Both the position numbers and the translations under genes were made by a program. Below, in pieces: positions 16,110 to 23,799 of a stretch of DNA of 64,000 nt. Within the stretch, counting starts at the first letter, position 1, and every line of letters begins with the position of its first letter. Source of the DNA: Pseudomonas sp. DTU12.3 (GTDB taxonomy: Bacteria; Pseudomonadota; Gammaproteobacteria; Pseudomonadales; Pseudomonadaceae); contig NZ_CP027218.1 of assembly GCF_004124275.1 (NCBI RefSeq), forward strand, positions 4,157,501-4,221,500, read 5' to 3'. The notes under the pieces are model-generated. The model was not told where the DNA came from and made no database searches. It saw nothing but the letters and a program-made list of their open reading frames with translations.

Positions 16110-16138
16110 CCCCGATAAATTGGGGGAAATGCCCCAAT
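16110..16138. promoter_or_regulatory. CCCC/GGGGGAA palindrome between the transglycosylase and gspG
   Basis: CCCC-GATAAATT-GGGGGAA (16110-16128) is a slightly wider version of the TTCCCC-N6-GGGG motif seen twice elsewhere in the locus. It overlaps a second perfect repeat, ATTGGGG-GAAATG-CCCCAAT (16119-16138). It lies in the 205-base divergent region, 20 bases before the transglycosylase start and about 160 bases before gspG. It could serve either gene. Confidence 0.45.
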
Positions 16139-16160
16139 GGCCGATCACGCTTGAGCCATA

Positions 16161-16176
16161 CGCAAGCACTGTGCCG
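16161..16176 (-). promoter_or_regulatory. Candidate sigma-54 promoter of the transglycosylase gene
   Basis: The minus strand reads CGGCACAGTGCTTGCG: GGCAC and TTGC with the correct GG-N10-GC spacing, departing from consensus at the first and last bases and the seventh position. It is 72 bases upstream of the transglycosylase ATG. The nearest palindrome is downstream of the predicted start of transcription, which is unusual for an enhancer site. Confidence 0.55.
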
Positions 16177-16294
16177 ACTCGGCAGATGCCCGTATTACAA
16201 GGCTTGCAGCCAATCATCAGCTTTTCGACGGGGCTGAGCATGGCAATTGCATAAGCCCTGTTGGCGACACGGCTGCCACTCACGGGAGGTCATC

Positions 16295-16723
16295 ATGAAG
16301 CTGCAATTTCGTCCGCGTGGCCAACGCGGTTTTACCCTGCTCGAATTGCTTGTGGTGCTGGTGGTGCTCGGCCTGTTGGCCGGGATCGTCGCGCCGAAAT
16401 ACTTCGCTCAACTCGGCCGCTCGGAAGTCAAAGTGGCCAAGGCGCAGATCGAAGGGCTGAGCAAGGCGCTGGATTTGTATCGACTGGAAGTCGGCCACTA
16501 CCCGTCCACCGAACAGGGTTTGCAGGCCTTGGTCACCGCACCGAGTGACGAGGCGAAATGGACCGGCCCGTACTTGCAGAAAAAGCTGCCGCAGGATCCG
16601 TGGGGGCGTAATTACGCTTACCGTTATCCCGGCGAAAACAGCGAGTACGACTTGCTGTCGATGGGCAAGGACGGCCAGCCCGGTGGCGAAGGCGAAAACG
16701 CCGAAGTGACCAACTGGCAGTAA
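16295..16723 (+). CDS. gspG: Type II secretion major pseudopilin GspG
   Basis: A 142-aa class III prepilin. The leader is 12 residues, MKLQFRPRGQRG, cleaved before F13 (G-FTLLELLVVLVVLGLLAGIVAP), with the conserved glutamate at mature position 5 (E17). The C-terminal globular part has the GspG hallmarks LEVGHYPSTEQGLQAL and PWGRNYAYRYPGE. It forms the bulk of the periplasmic pseudopilus that pushes substrates through the secretin. The ATG at 16295 follows GGGAGG at 16284-16289. gspF begins 14 bases later. Prepilin peptidase, secretin and the minor pseudopilins are not in the window. Confidence 0.96.
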   Translation: MKLQFRPRGQRGFTLLELLVVLVVLGLLAGIVAPKYFAQLGRSEVKVAKAQIEGLSKALDLYRLEVGHYPSTEQGLQALVTAPSDEAKWTGPYLQKKLPQDPWGRNYAYRYPGENSEYDLLSMGKDGQPGGEGENAEVTNWQ

Positions 16724-16737
16724 GCGGAGCGCAGCCC

Positions 16738-17925
16738 ATGCGATTTCATTTGAAGGCGGTCGGCAAGGCTGGCGTGGTGTCCTTGAGCGTGGAAGCGCCG
16801 GGCGACAGTGAGGCGCGGCGGATTGCCGAGGATCAGGGGTTGCGCGTAGTCAGCCTGCATGCGGAGAAACATTGGCACTCACTGCGCTGGCGTCAGCGCG
16901 AGACCTTCAATCTGGTGTTGTTCAGCCAGGAACTGACCACGCTGCTCAACGCCGGCCTACCGTTGATCGATGCACTGGAAAGCCTCGCCGAAAAAGAATC
17001 CGCCCCCGCTGCCCGGAAAACCTTGAGTGAGCTGGTGCGCCTGCTGTACGAGGGCAAATCGTTTTCGCAGGCGCTGGGCCAGTTGTCGGCGGTGTTCCCG
17101 CCGCTGTACGTCGCGCTGGTACAGTCCAGCGAGAAGACCGGCGCGGTCGGCGATGCGCTGGGCCGCTACGTCAGCTATCGCCAGCGCATGGACGAGGTGC
17201 GGCAGAAGATCATCAGCGCCTCGATTTACCCGATGCTGTTGCTGATAGTCGGCGGTGGCGTGGTGCTGTTCTTGATGGGTTACGTGGTGCCGCGTTTCAG
17301 CCTGGTGTTTGAAGGTCTGGGCAATAACCTGCCGTGGCTGTCGCAGGTGTTGATGAGCAGCGGCATGTTTCTGCACGCGCATCAGGCGGAATTTTTCGGC
17401 GCGCTGGTCGCGTTGGTGACCGCCCTCGCCGTGCTGCAAAAACAACCGGCGTTTCGCCGTGGACTGGACCGGCTGGTGGAGAAATTGCCGGCGGTGCATC
17501 AACGGATTTTCATGTACGAGCTGGCGCGGTTTTATCGTTCGTTGGGGATTCTGCTGCAAGGCGGAATTCCGCTGGTGACCGCCATGGCCATGGTCCGTGG
17601 CTTGCTCACCGTGGCTTCGCGGACGCGACTGGATCAGGCCTGCGAGCGGGTGCGCGAGGGACAATCGTTGTCCACCGCGCTGGAACTCAATCAACTGGTG
17701 ACGCCGGTGTCCCTGCGTCTGCTGCGGGCGGGTGAGCAGTCCGGCAACCTCGGGCAGATGATGGAGCGCAGCGCCGACTTCTACGACGAGGAAATCAGCC
17801 GCTGGCTGGAGTGGTTCGTGAAATTGTTCGAGCCGCTGCTGATGACGTTTATCGGCCTGCTGATCGGGGTCATCGTGATCCTGATGTACATCCCGATTTT
17901 CGAACTGGCTTCAAGTATTCACTGA
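16738..17925 (+). CDS. gspF: Type II secretion inner-membrane platform protein GspF
   Basis: A 395-aa polytopic membrane protein with two repeated GspF domains (about 65-190 and 265-385). Each has the pattern FSQELTTLLNAGLPLIDAL or LARFYRSLGILLQGGIPLV and three membrane segments in total (near 165-190, 215-235, 370-390). It is the central inner-membrane component contacted by GspE and GspL during pseudopilus assembly. It follows gspG by 14 bases. Together with gspE near the left edge these form part of a type II system that is split by the oxidase operon; the rest must lie outside the window. Confidence 0.95.
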   Translation: MRFHLKAVGKAGVVSLSVEAPGDSEARRIAEDQGLRVVSLHAEKHWHSLRWRQRETFNLVLFSQELTTLLNAGLPLIDALESLAEKESAPAARKTLSELVRLLYEGKSFSQALGQLSAVFPPLYVALVQSSEKTGAVGDALGRYVSYRQRMDEVRQKIISASIYPMLLLIVGGGVVLFLMGYVVPRFSLVFEGLGNNLPWLSQVLMSSGMFLHAHQAEFFGALVALVTALAVLQKQPAFRRGLDRLVEKLPAVHQRIFMYELARFYRSLGILLQGGIPLVTAMAMVRGLLTVASRTRLDQACERVREGQSLSTALELNQLVTPVSLRLLRAGEQSGNLGQMMERSADFYDEEISRWLEWFVKLFEPLLMTFIGLLIGVIVILMYIPIFELASSIH

Positions 17926-17999
17926 CCCCGGGAACGGGTTGGATCTGTGTCACAACGCTCATCGACGTTCCCAACAAGACCACAAAGACGGAGAACGAT

Positions 18000-18554
18000 A
18001 TGCACATTAAAAAGCTCGTGCTCGCAATGGCCATCGGCGCAGTTCTGTCGGCGTCCACGGTATTGATTCCGGACAGCCTGTCCGGAGTGTCCAGTGCTCA
18101 CGCCAAGGATGGGGGGAGTGGCGGCGGAGGTGGTAGCGGTGGCGGTGGCGGAGGGAGCGGCGGTGGTGGTGGCGGCAGTGGTGGCGGTAATGGCGGTGGT
18201 GGAAGCCACGGCGGTAATGGCGGAGGGAGCGGCGGAAACGGGGGTGGCGGCGGCAGTGGTGGAAGCGGTGGCGGTGGCAATAGCGGTAACGGCGGCGGCA
18301 ACAGTGGCCACAGCGGCAGCGACCATGGATCGGGGCACTCCGGCAACAGCGCCTCCTCCGGCCGCAACGGCGCCCATGCCGAACCGGGTGATGACCATGG
18401 CGTCCATCGTGCCGGTGAAGTCGGCGATGATCACGGCGTCCACCGTGCCGGTGAAGTCGGCAATAACCGGGGCCTGCACGCAGCAGGTGAACCGGGCGAC
18501 GATCGCGGTGTACATGTCGGCGGAGAACCGGGCGATGACAAGCGCGCCAACTGA
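18000..18554 (+). CDS. Secreted glycine-rich protein with C-terminal 12-residue repeats
   Basis: A 184-aa protein of unknown function. A clear signal peptide (1-35, ending AHA) is followed by a glycine/serine-rich tract of about 70 residues (GGGGSGG-like), a short Ser/His segment, and about five copies of a 12-residue repeat of the form HRAGEVGDDHGV up to the C-terminus. The His and Asp-Asp pairs could bind divalent metals. The ATG at 18000 follows GGAG. It lies 74 bases after gspF on the same strand and may be co-transcribed, which makes it a candidate substrate or helper of this secretion system or of the mineral-forming oxidase. Compositional bias weakens any homology argument; the gene call rests on signal peptide, start site and context. 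Confidence 0.75.
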   Translation: MHIKKLVLAMAIGAVLSASTVLIPDSLSGVSSAHAKDGGSGGGGGSGGGGGGSGGGGGGSGGGNGGGGSHGGNGGGSGGNGGGGGSGGSGGGGNSGNGGGNSGHSGSDHGSGHSGNSASSGRNGAHAEPGDDHGVHRAGEVGDDHGVHRAGEVGNNRGLHAAGEPGDDRGVHVGGEPGDDKRAN

Positions 18555-18577
18555 TCATTAGACACACCGCAAGCCCT

Positions 18578-19063
18578 GTGGGAGCGGGCTTGCTCGCGAA
18601 GGCGTCATGTCAGTCAATTGTGTTTTAGCTGACCCGACGCTTTCGCGAGCAAGCCCGCTCCCACAGGTCTCGTGGTTTACCCGGATTTCACAGCCATCCA
18701 TAAAGCCAATGTGGGAGCGAGCCTGCTCGCGAAGGCGTCATGTCAGTCAATTGTGTTTTAGCTGACCCGACGCTTTCGCGAGCAAGCCCGCTCCCACAGG
18801 TCTCGTGGTTTACCCGGATTTCACAGCCATCCATAAAGCCAATGTGGGAGCGAGCCTGCTCGCGAAGGCGTCATGTCAGTCAATTGTGTTTTAGCTGACC
18901 CGACGCTTTCGCGAGCAAGCCCGCTCCCACAGGTCTCGTGGTTTACCCGGATTTCACAGCCATCCATAAAGCCAATGTGGGAGCGAGCCTGCTCGCGAAT
19001 GCTGTGGGTCAGCTAATGATGGGTTAACTGACAGTCCGCCTTCGCGAGCAGGCTCGCTCCCAC
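18578..19063. repeat. Tandem array of four REP doublets
   Basis: Four inverted pairs of GTGGGAGCG-type REP elements repeat with a period of about 133 bases. The first three units share an identical internal spacer (GTCATGTCAGTCAATTGTG...) and identical linker (GTCTCGTGGTTTACCCGG...), so they arose by recent tandem duplication; the fourth has a different spacer. The array fills the 545-base gap between the glycine-rich gene and a convergent LysR gene. Confidence 0.95.
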
Positions 19064-19099
19064 AGGGTTTTGCAGTGTTTGAAAAATCCACTGTAGGGT

Positions 19100-20005
19100 T
19101 TAGAGGGCGACGTGGCTCTGGTTCAGGCGTTCGCGCAGAAATTCGACCAGCGCCTGTACCGGCCGCGATGCCTGCCGATGTTGCGGATATACCGCCGACA
19201 ACGTCAGCGGCTCCGGGCGCAAATCATCCAGCACCGGCACCAGACGGCCATCCTTCAGCGCCGCGCCGACGATGAACGTCGGCAGATAAGTAATCCCCAT
19301 CCCCTGCACCGCCGCGTCCCGGAGCAACTCGCCGTTGTTCACGCGCATGCGCCCGGTGACATTCACCAACACCGGTTTGCCCTGCCCCGCATTGAATCGC
19401 CATTGCACCGAACGCCCATGCCCGTAAGGCAGGCAGTCATGGCTGTGGAGATCTTCAGGCTTGAGCGGCGTGCCGCGTTCGGCCAGATAGGCCGGGCTGG
19501 CGCAATACACCCGTTCGATGGAGGCAATGCGCCGGGCAATCAGTGTCGAATCTTCCAGCACACCGATCCGCAGTGCCAGGTCGTAGCCCTCACCGAGCAA
19601 GTCCACCGGCCGATCACTCAGATCCACTTCCACCGTGACGTCGCGATAGCGCTGCAAAAACACCGGCAGCAGACAGCCCAGATGCGCGACGGCAAACGAC
19701 AACGGCGCACTCAGGCGAATCGTTCCGCGTGGCTCGGCAGTCTGCCCGGCGATGCCCTGCTCGACCTGTTCGACTTCGCCCAGCAGGCGCAAGGCCGACT
19801 CGTAATAACTTTGGCCCAGCGGGGTGACGTCGAGGCGCCGGGTCGAGCGATTCAACAACCGCACACCGAGGCGCTCCTCCAACTGCATCAACCGCCGACT
19901 GACGAATTGCTTGGACAGCCCCAACTGATCAGCCGCCGACGTGAAGCTGCCGGAGTCCATGACCTGGCAAAAAATACGCATGTCTTCGAACGGGTTCATT
20001 GTCAC
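19100..20005 (-). CDS. LysR-family transcriptional regulator
   Basis: A 301-aa LysR protein. An N-terminal winged HTH (FCQVMDSGSFTSAADQLGLSKQFVSRRLMQLEERLGVRLLNR region, about 10-60) is followed by a substrate-binding domain of the CrgA-like class (PRGTIRLSAPLSFA, about 95-300). ATGs at 20005 and 19999 are both possible. It is divergent from an esterase gene with 222 bases between, which includes a GTAGGAGC-type palindrome, so it may control that gene. The effector is unknown. Confidence 0.92.
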   Translation of the reverse strand: MTMNPFEDMRIFCQVMDSGSFTSAADQLGLSKQFVSRRLMQLEERLGVRLLNRSTRRLDVTPLGQSYYESALRLLGEVEQVEQGIAGQTAEPRGTIRLSAPLSFAVAHLGCLLPVFLQRYRDVTVEVDLSDRPVDLLGEGYDLALRIGVLEDSTLIARRIASIERVYCASPAYLAERGTPLKPEDLHSHDCLPYGHGRSVQWRFNAGQGKPVLVNVTGRMRVNNGELLRDAAVQGMGITYLPTFIVGAALKDGRLVPVLDDLRPEPLTLSAVYPQHRQASRPVQALVEFLRERLNQSHVAL

Positions 20006-20098
20006 TCTCTGGTAGACAGTTAAACGCTTTATAGCCGCTTTTTCACTTTTCAGCAGCCTATTAATCTGTGTTCACGGTTTGAAAACAACCCCCTACCG

Positions 20099-20200
20099 GT
20101 AGGAGCTGCCGCAGGCTGCGATCTCTTGATCTTGATCTGCGGTGACATCGGGTAAAGGCAAAAACAGGATCAAAAGATCGCAGCCTGCGGCAGCTCCTAC
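20099..20200. repeat. GTAGGAGCTGCCGCAGG-type palindromic REP pair
   Basis: Inverted arms (GTAGGAGCTGCCGCAGGCTG and its complement) flank a short AT-rich centre with GATC repeats. Members of this family recur at 47457, 48615, 60285, 61779 and 63062, always outside coding sequence. Confidence 0.92.
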
Positions 20201-20227
20201 CTCACACATTCGAAAATGGAATTGAAC

Positions 20228-21247
20228 ATGAACATTAAAAAGACCCTGACCGCTTCCCTTCTCGCACTCTCTATCGGTAACGCTTTCGCCGCCGAGACCT
20301 CCGGCGTCGAACACAACACCCAGGCCTTCCTCAATGCCCTCGCCGCCGGCGGTGGCAAACCCCTTGAGCAACTGAGCCCGAAAGACGCCCGTGCGGTGCT
20401 GACCGGTGCGCAGGCTTCGGTAAAGGTCGACCTGTCCGGTGTTGAAGTCAGCGACAAGGCAATCAAGGTCGACGGCCAGACGATCAACCTGAAAGTGGTG
20501 CGTCCGGACAAGGTCAAAGGCAACTTGCCGGTGTTCATGTTCTTCCACGGTGGCGGCTGGGTGCTCGGCGATTACCCGACGCACCAACGCTTGATCCGTG
20601 ACCTGGTGGTGGGTTCTGGCGCCGTCGCGGTCTACGTCGACTACACGCCATCGCCGGAAGCGCAGTACCCGACCGCGATCAACCAGGCTTACGCTGCGAC
20701 GAAATGGGTGGCCGAGCACGGCAAGGACATCGGCGTCGACGGCAAGCGTCTGGCAGTGGCCGGCAACAGCGTCGGCGGCAACATGGCGGCGGTCGTGGCG
20801 TTGATGGCCAAGGAGCAGAAAACCCCGGCACTGCGTTTCCAACTGTTGATGTGGCCGGTGACCAACGCGCAGTTCGACGACGGCTCGTACCAGCAATTTG
20901 CCGAAGGCCATTTCCTCACCAAAGGCATGATGCAGTGGTTCTGGGACAACTACACCACCAACCCGGCCGAGCGTGCGCAGATCCATGCCTCGCCACTCAA
21001 CGCCAGCGCCGAACAGCTCAAAGGTTTGCCTGCCGCACTGGTGCAGACCGCCGAGTTCGACGTGTTGCGTGATGAAGGCGAAGGCTATGCGCGGCACCTG
21101 GATGCGGCCGGGGTGGCGGTGACCGCGGTGCGTTACAACGGGATGATTCATGATTTTGGTCTGCTCAATCCGTTGAGTCAGATTCCTGAAGTGAAGGCGG
21201 CGGTGCGTCAGGCGGCGGCTGAGCTGAAGACGCATTTGAATCCTTAA
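20228..21247 (+). CDS. Exported alpha/beta hydrolase, hormone-sensitive lipase-like esterase
   Basis: A 339-aa protein with a signal peptide (1-21, ending AFA). It belongs to the HSL group of alpha/beta hydrolases: oxyanion-hole motif HGGG (107-110), nucleophile elbow GNSVGG with S181, acid residue probably the aspartate of QTAEFDVLRD, and histidine in GMIHDFG. It should cleave carboxylic esters in the periplasm; the substrate is unknown. The start at 20228 is chosen because the signal peptide begins there and GGA lies 9 bases upstream; an ATG four codons earlier is possible. It is divergent from the LysR gene. Confidence 0.9.
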   Translation: MNIKKTLTASLLALSIGNAFAAETSGVEHNTQAFLNALAAGGGKPLEQLSPKDARAVLTGAQASVKVDLSGVEVSDKAIKVDGQTINLKVVRPDKVKGNLPVFMFFHGGGWVLGDYPTHQRLIRDLVVGSGAVAVYVDYTPSPEAQYPTAINQAYAATKWVAEHGKDIGVDGKRLAVAGNSVGGNMAAVVALMAKEQKTPALRFQLLMWPVTNAQFDDGSYQQFAEGHFLTKGMMQWFWDNYTTNPAERAQIHASPLNASAEQLKGLPAALVQTAEFDVLRDEGEGYARHLDAAGVAVTAVRYNGMIHDFGLLNPLSQIPEVKAAVRQAAAELKTHLNP

Positions 21248-21251
21248 AAAC

Positions 21252-21310
21252 AAAAGATCGCAGCCTGCGGCAACTCCTACAGAGAACGAGTGCAGTCTGC
21301 GATCTTTTTT
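21252..21310 (+). terminator. Rho-independent terminator built from a REP-type palindrome
   Basis: Arms AAAGATCGCAG and CTGCGATCTTT enclose about 35 bases and are followed by a run of six or more T. It starts 5 bases after the esterase stop codon. The left arm continues into the GCCTGCGGCAACTCCTAC sequence of the REP family, so a REP element has probably been recruited as terminator. Confidence 0.7.
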
Positions 21311-21319
21311 GTTGATCTT

Positions 21320-21411
21320 GTGGCGAGGGAGCTTGCTCCCGCTGGGCTGCGCAGCGGCCCCAAAACCGGGTGAGCGCTGCGCACTCAAGCGGGAGCAAGC
21401 TCCCTCGCCAC
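21320..21411. repeat. Inverted repeat GTGGCGAGGGAGCTTGCTCCC
   Basis: Perfect arms of more than 20 bases flank a GC-rich centre. This is a further REP-type family known from fluorescent pseudomonads. It sits between the esterase and the channel gene. Confidence 0.9.
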
Positions 21412-21454
21412 AAAAGCTGCTCCGTACGAAGCCTGTGCCTTTCTGGAGTCTTCC

Positions 21455-22882
21455 ATGTCCTTCCTCCTCACCCACCTGCTGTCCCTTAGTGCCGCCCTGC
21501 TGCTTCTCGACGCCGTGCTCTGGCACTTCACGCCTTTCACCCATCGTGCGCCAAGAGTGGCTGTGCGGCTGGCGCTGTTTCTGGCCTTCACCGCGCTGGT
21601 GATCAACGCCGGCGTCAGTCCGTTGCAAGCACCGCTGTTTGCCGATGATCGCGTCGCACAACTGGGTGCCACTGCGTTGGGCATTCTCTGGTGGCTGTAC
21701 GCCGCGCGGGTGTTGACCGAGGTGATTGGCCTGGCGCTGATGCGCCGTATCGGTCACAGCGGTCGTTTGTTGCAGGACGTCATCGGTGCGCTGGTGTTTC
21801 TCGTCGCCATCGTTGCCGCCGCCGGCTACGTGCTGGAGTTGCCGGTGAAAGGCTTGCTCGCCACCTCCGGCGTGGTCGCGATCGTCGTCGGTCTGGCGCT
21901 GCAAAGCACCCTGGCCGATGTGTTTTCCGGGATCGTGCTCAACACCACCAAGCCCTATCAGGTCGATGATCTGGTGATGATCGACGGCGTCGAGGGCAAA
22001 GTGTTCGACATCGACTGGCGCGCCACGCATCTGCTGACCAGCGCCGGGACCATGGCCGTGGTGCCGAACTCGGTGGCGGCGAAGGCGAAGATCGTCAACC
22101 TCAGCCGTCCGACCAACATGCACGGCGTGTCGATCAGCATTCAGGTGCCCAATCACATTCGCCCACGTCGGGTGCTCGATGCTCTGGATCGTACGCTGCA
22201 AGGGAGCAGCTCGCTGTTGCTGACGCCGGCGCCAAAAGCCGTACTGAAAGAGGCCGGTGAAACCATGTCCGAATACGTCGCCAGCGGTTTCATTGCCGAG
22301 CTTGGCAAGAAAAGCGAAGTGCGCAATCAGCTGTTCGACCTCGCCCACCGGCATCTGGAAGCGGCAGGTATTTCGCGGCATCCGGACGGCGTGATCGAAC
22401 CATCGACCCGCGCCCGTGCGTTGCTCGATGAAGTGAAAATCTTCCGTTCGCTGAGTAGCGACGAACGTGATCGCCTGGCCGAATCGATGGTCGCGCAGCA
22501 ATACGCAGCGGGCCAGGTGGTGCTGGATCTGGATGAAGTGCCGGACAGTTTGTTCGTGATTGCCACGGGCGTGGTCAGTGCCACCGTGCCTGACGGTGAC
22601 AGCAAGATCGAAGCCGGACGGATGGGACCGAGCGAAGTCATGGGGGAGCAGAGCATTCTCGCCGATACTCCATCGCAAGCCACGTTCACGGCGCTGACGT
22701 CGAGCATCATTTATCGTCTCGACAAAAACCTCACTCGCCAGTGCATGGAACAGCGCACTGAAATTGGCCGGGCGTTGAACAAGTTGCAGGCGGTGCGTCA
22801 GCAGAACAGTCGCCTCGCATTGATGGCCAAACCGGTGGCGGTGAGGAAAGGTGGGTTTCTGGGTTGGTTGCAAAAGCGTTGA
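21455..22882 (+). CDS. MscS-family mechanosensitive channel with C-terminal cyclic-nucleotide-binding-like domain
   Basis: A 475-aa membrane protein. Four or five hydrophobic segments occupy residues 1-150. The MscS pore helix and beta domain follow (GVVAIVVGLALQSTLADVFSGI, then DLVMIDGVEGKVFDIDWRAT, to about 290), and a cNMP-binding-type beta-roll lies at about 325-445 (FRSLSSDERDRLAESM, GQVVLDLDEVPDSLFVIATGVV, GPSEVMGEQSIL). The phosphate-binding cassette lacks the usual arginine (TPSQATFTA instead of R-A-A/T), so classical cAMP binding is doubtful. The fusion resembles bacterial cyclic-nucleotide-gated MscS relatives. It probably couples ion flux or osmotic release to a ligand. Confidence 0.9.
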   Translation: MSFLLTHLLSLSAALLLLDAVLWHFTPFTHRAPRVAVRLALFLAFTALVINAGVSPLQAPLFADDRVAQLGATALGILWWLYAARVLTEVIGLALMRRIGHSGRLLQDVIGALVFLVAIVAAAGYVLELPVKGLLATSGVVAIVVGLALQSTLADVFSGIVLNTTKPYQVDDLVMIDGVEGKVFDIDWRATHLLTSAGTMAVVPNSVAAKAKIVNLSRPTNMHGVSISIQVPNHIRPRRVLDALDRTLQGSSSLLLTPAPKAVLKEAGETMSEYVASGFIAELGKKSEVRNQLFDLAHRHLEAAGISRHPDGVIEPSTRARALLDEVKIFRSLSSDERDRLAESMVAQQYAAGQVVLDLDEVPDSLFVIATGVVSATVPDGDSKIEAGRMGPSEVMGEQSILADTPSQATFTALTSSIIYRLDKNLTRQCMEQRTEIGRALNKLQAVRQQNSRLALMAKPVAVRKGGFLGWLQKR

Positions 22883-22907
22883 AGCGGCAAGATCAAGATC
22901 AAAAGCC

Positions 22908-23085
22908 TCCCCCTCACCCCAGCCCTCTCCCCCACGGGGGGCGAGGGGAAAGGGAGCCGATCTCCATGTATTTCAAGATCGGAGTTCGGCTCGGTATTGC
23001 ATGTCGGTGTATCCCGAAAGAACCCCTCGGTCAGTCCCCTCTCCCTCCGGGAGAGGGTTAGGCGGGCGGCGTTCCGATGAGGGGC
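22908..23085. repeat. CCCTCTCCC-type repeat pair between convergent genes
   Basis: Two GC-rich palindromic blocks (CCCCAGCCCTCTCCC...GAGGGGAAAGGG near 22911-22956 and CCCCTCTCCCTCCGGGAGAGGG near 23034-23060) flank 75 bases of ordinary sequence. These are common intergenic repeats in Gammaproteobacteria. The gap lies between the channel gene and the convergent ycaC-like gene. Confidence 0.8.
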
Positions 23086-23104
23086 TCTTCCAGCTGACAC
23101 AAAA

Positions 23105-23728
23105 TTACTTGGCAGTGAACTTGGTATAGCTATTGATCAGGTTGCGATAGTTAGGCAAACGCTCCGACAACAAATGCGCCAGGCCTTCCATATCGTTGCG
23201 CCAGTCACCCTGCAGCTCACACGCCACCGAGAACCAGTTCAACAGGTGTGCACCCGCCGCCGACATCCGCGCCCACGCCGCTTGCTGCACGGTGGTGTTG
23301 AAAGTGCCGGAAGAGTCAGTCACGACAAACACTTCATAGCCTTCAGCAATCGCCGACAGGGTCGGGAACGCTACGCAAACGTCCGTCACCACACCGGCGA
23401 TGATCAGTTGCTTGCGGCCGGTGGCCTTGATCGCCTTGACGAAGTCTTCGTTGTCCCAGGCGTTGATCTGGCCTGGACGCTGAATGAACGGCGCATCCGG
23501 GAACTGCTCACGCAATTCAGGCACGATCGGGCCGTTCGGGCCGGCGTCGAAACTGGTGGTCAGAATGGTCGGCAGCTTGAAGAACTTGGCGATGTCGCCC
23601 AGTGCCAGCACGTTGTTCTTGAATTCGTTCGGGGTGAAATCCTGTACCAGAGAAATCAGGCCGGTCTGGTGATCGACCAGCAGCACAACCGCATCATCTT
23701 TGTTCAGACGTGTGTAAGGAACGCTCAT
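23105..23728 (-). CDS. ycaC: YcaC-like isochorismatase-family hydrolase
   Basis: A 207-aa cysteine hydrolase. The sequence follows E. coli YcaC closely along its length: VLLVDHQTGLISLV (catalytic Asp), PTILTTSFDAGPNGPIVPEL, IQRPGQINAWDNEDFVKA, KKQLIIAGVVTDVCVAFP-like segment with the nucleophilic cysteine, and DWRNDMEGLA. YcaC forms octamers; its substrate is not established. The start at 23728 begins at MSVPYTRLNKDD, where the family starts. It is the last gene of the doxX-monooxygenase-amidohydrolase-ycaC unit, 71 bases after the amidohydrolase, so it may hydrolyse a product of that pathway. Confidence 0.92.
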   Translation of the reverse strand: MSVPYTRLNKDDAVVLLVDHQTGLISLVQDFTPNEFKNNVLALGDIAKFFKLPTILTTSFDAGPNGPIVPELREQFPDAPFIQRPGQINAWDNEDFVKAIKATGRKQLIIAGVVTDVCVAFPTLSAIAEGYEVFVVTDSSGTFNTTVQQAAWARMSAAGAHLLNWFSVACELQGDWRNDMEGLAHLLSERLPNYRNLINSYTKFTAK

Positions 23729-23799
23729 GGGAAAACTCCTGGATGGACGGATGGTTGAAACGTGCAGCGCCGACCGCATGGCCGGCGCTTTGGGGAAAA

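Noticed and set aside
16239..16277. Sigma-54 promoter for gspG
   Set aside because: TGGCGACACGGCTGCC has the right GG-N10-GC spacing, but transcription would begin at the ribosome binding site; TGGCAATTGCATAAGC has the wrong spacing.
20093..22873. A 926-codon open frame on the minus strand across the esterase and channel genes
   Set aside because: It spans two well-supported genes and intergenic REP sequence and has low-complexity His/Gln/Arg-rich content, typical of an antisense shadow.
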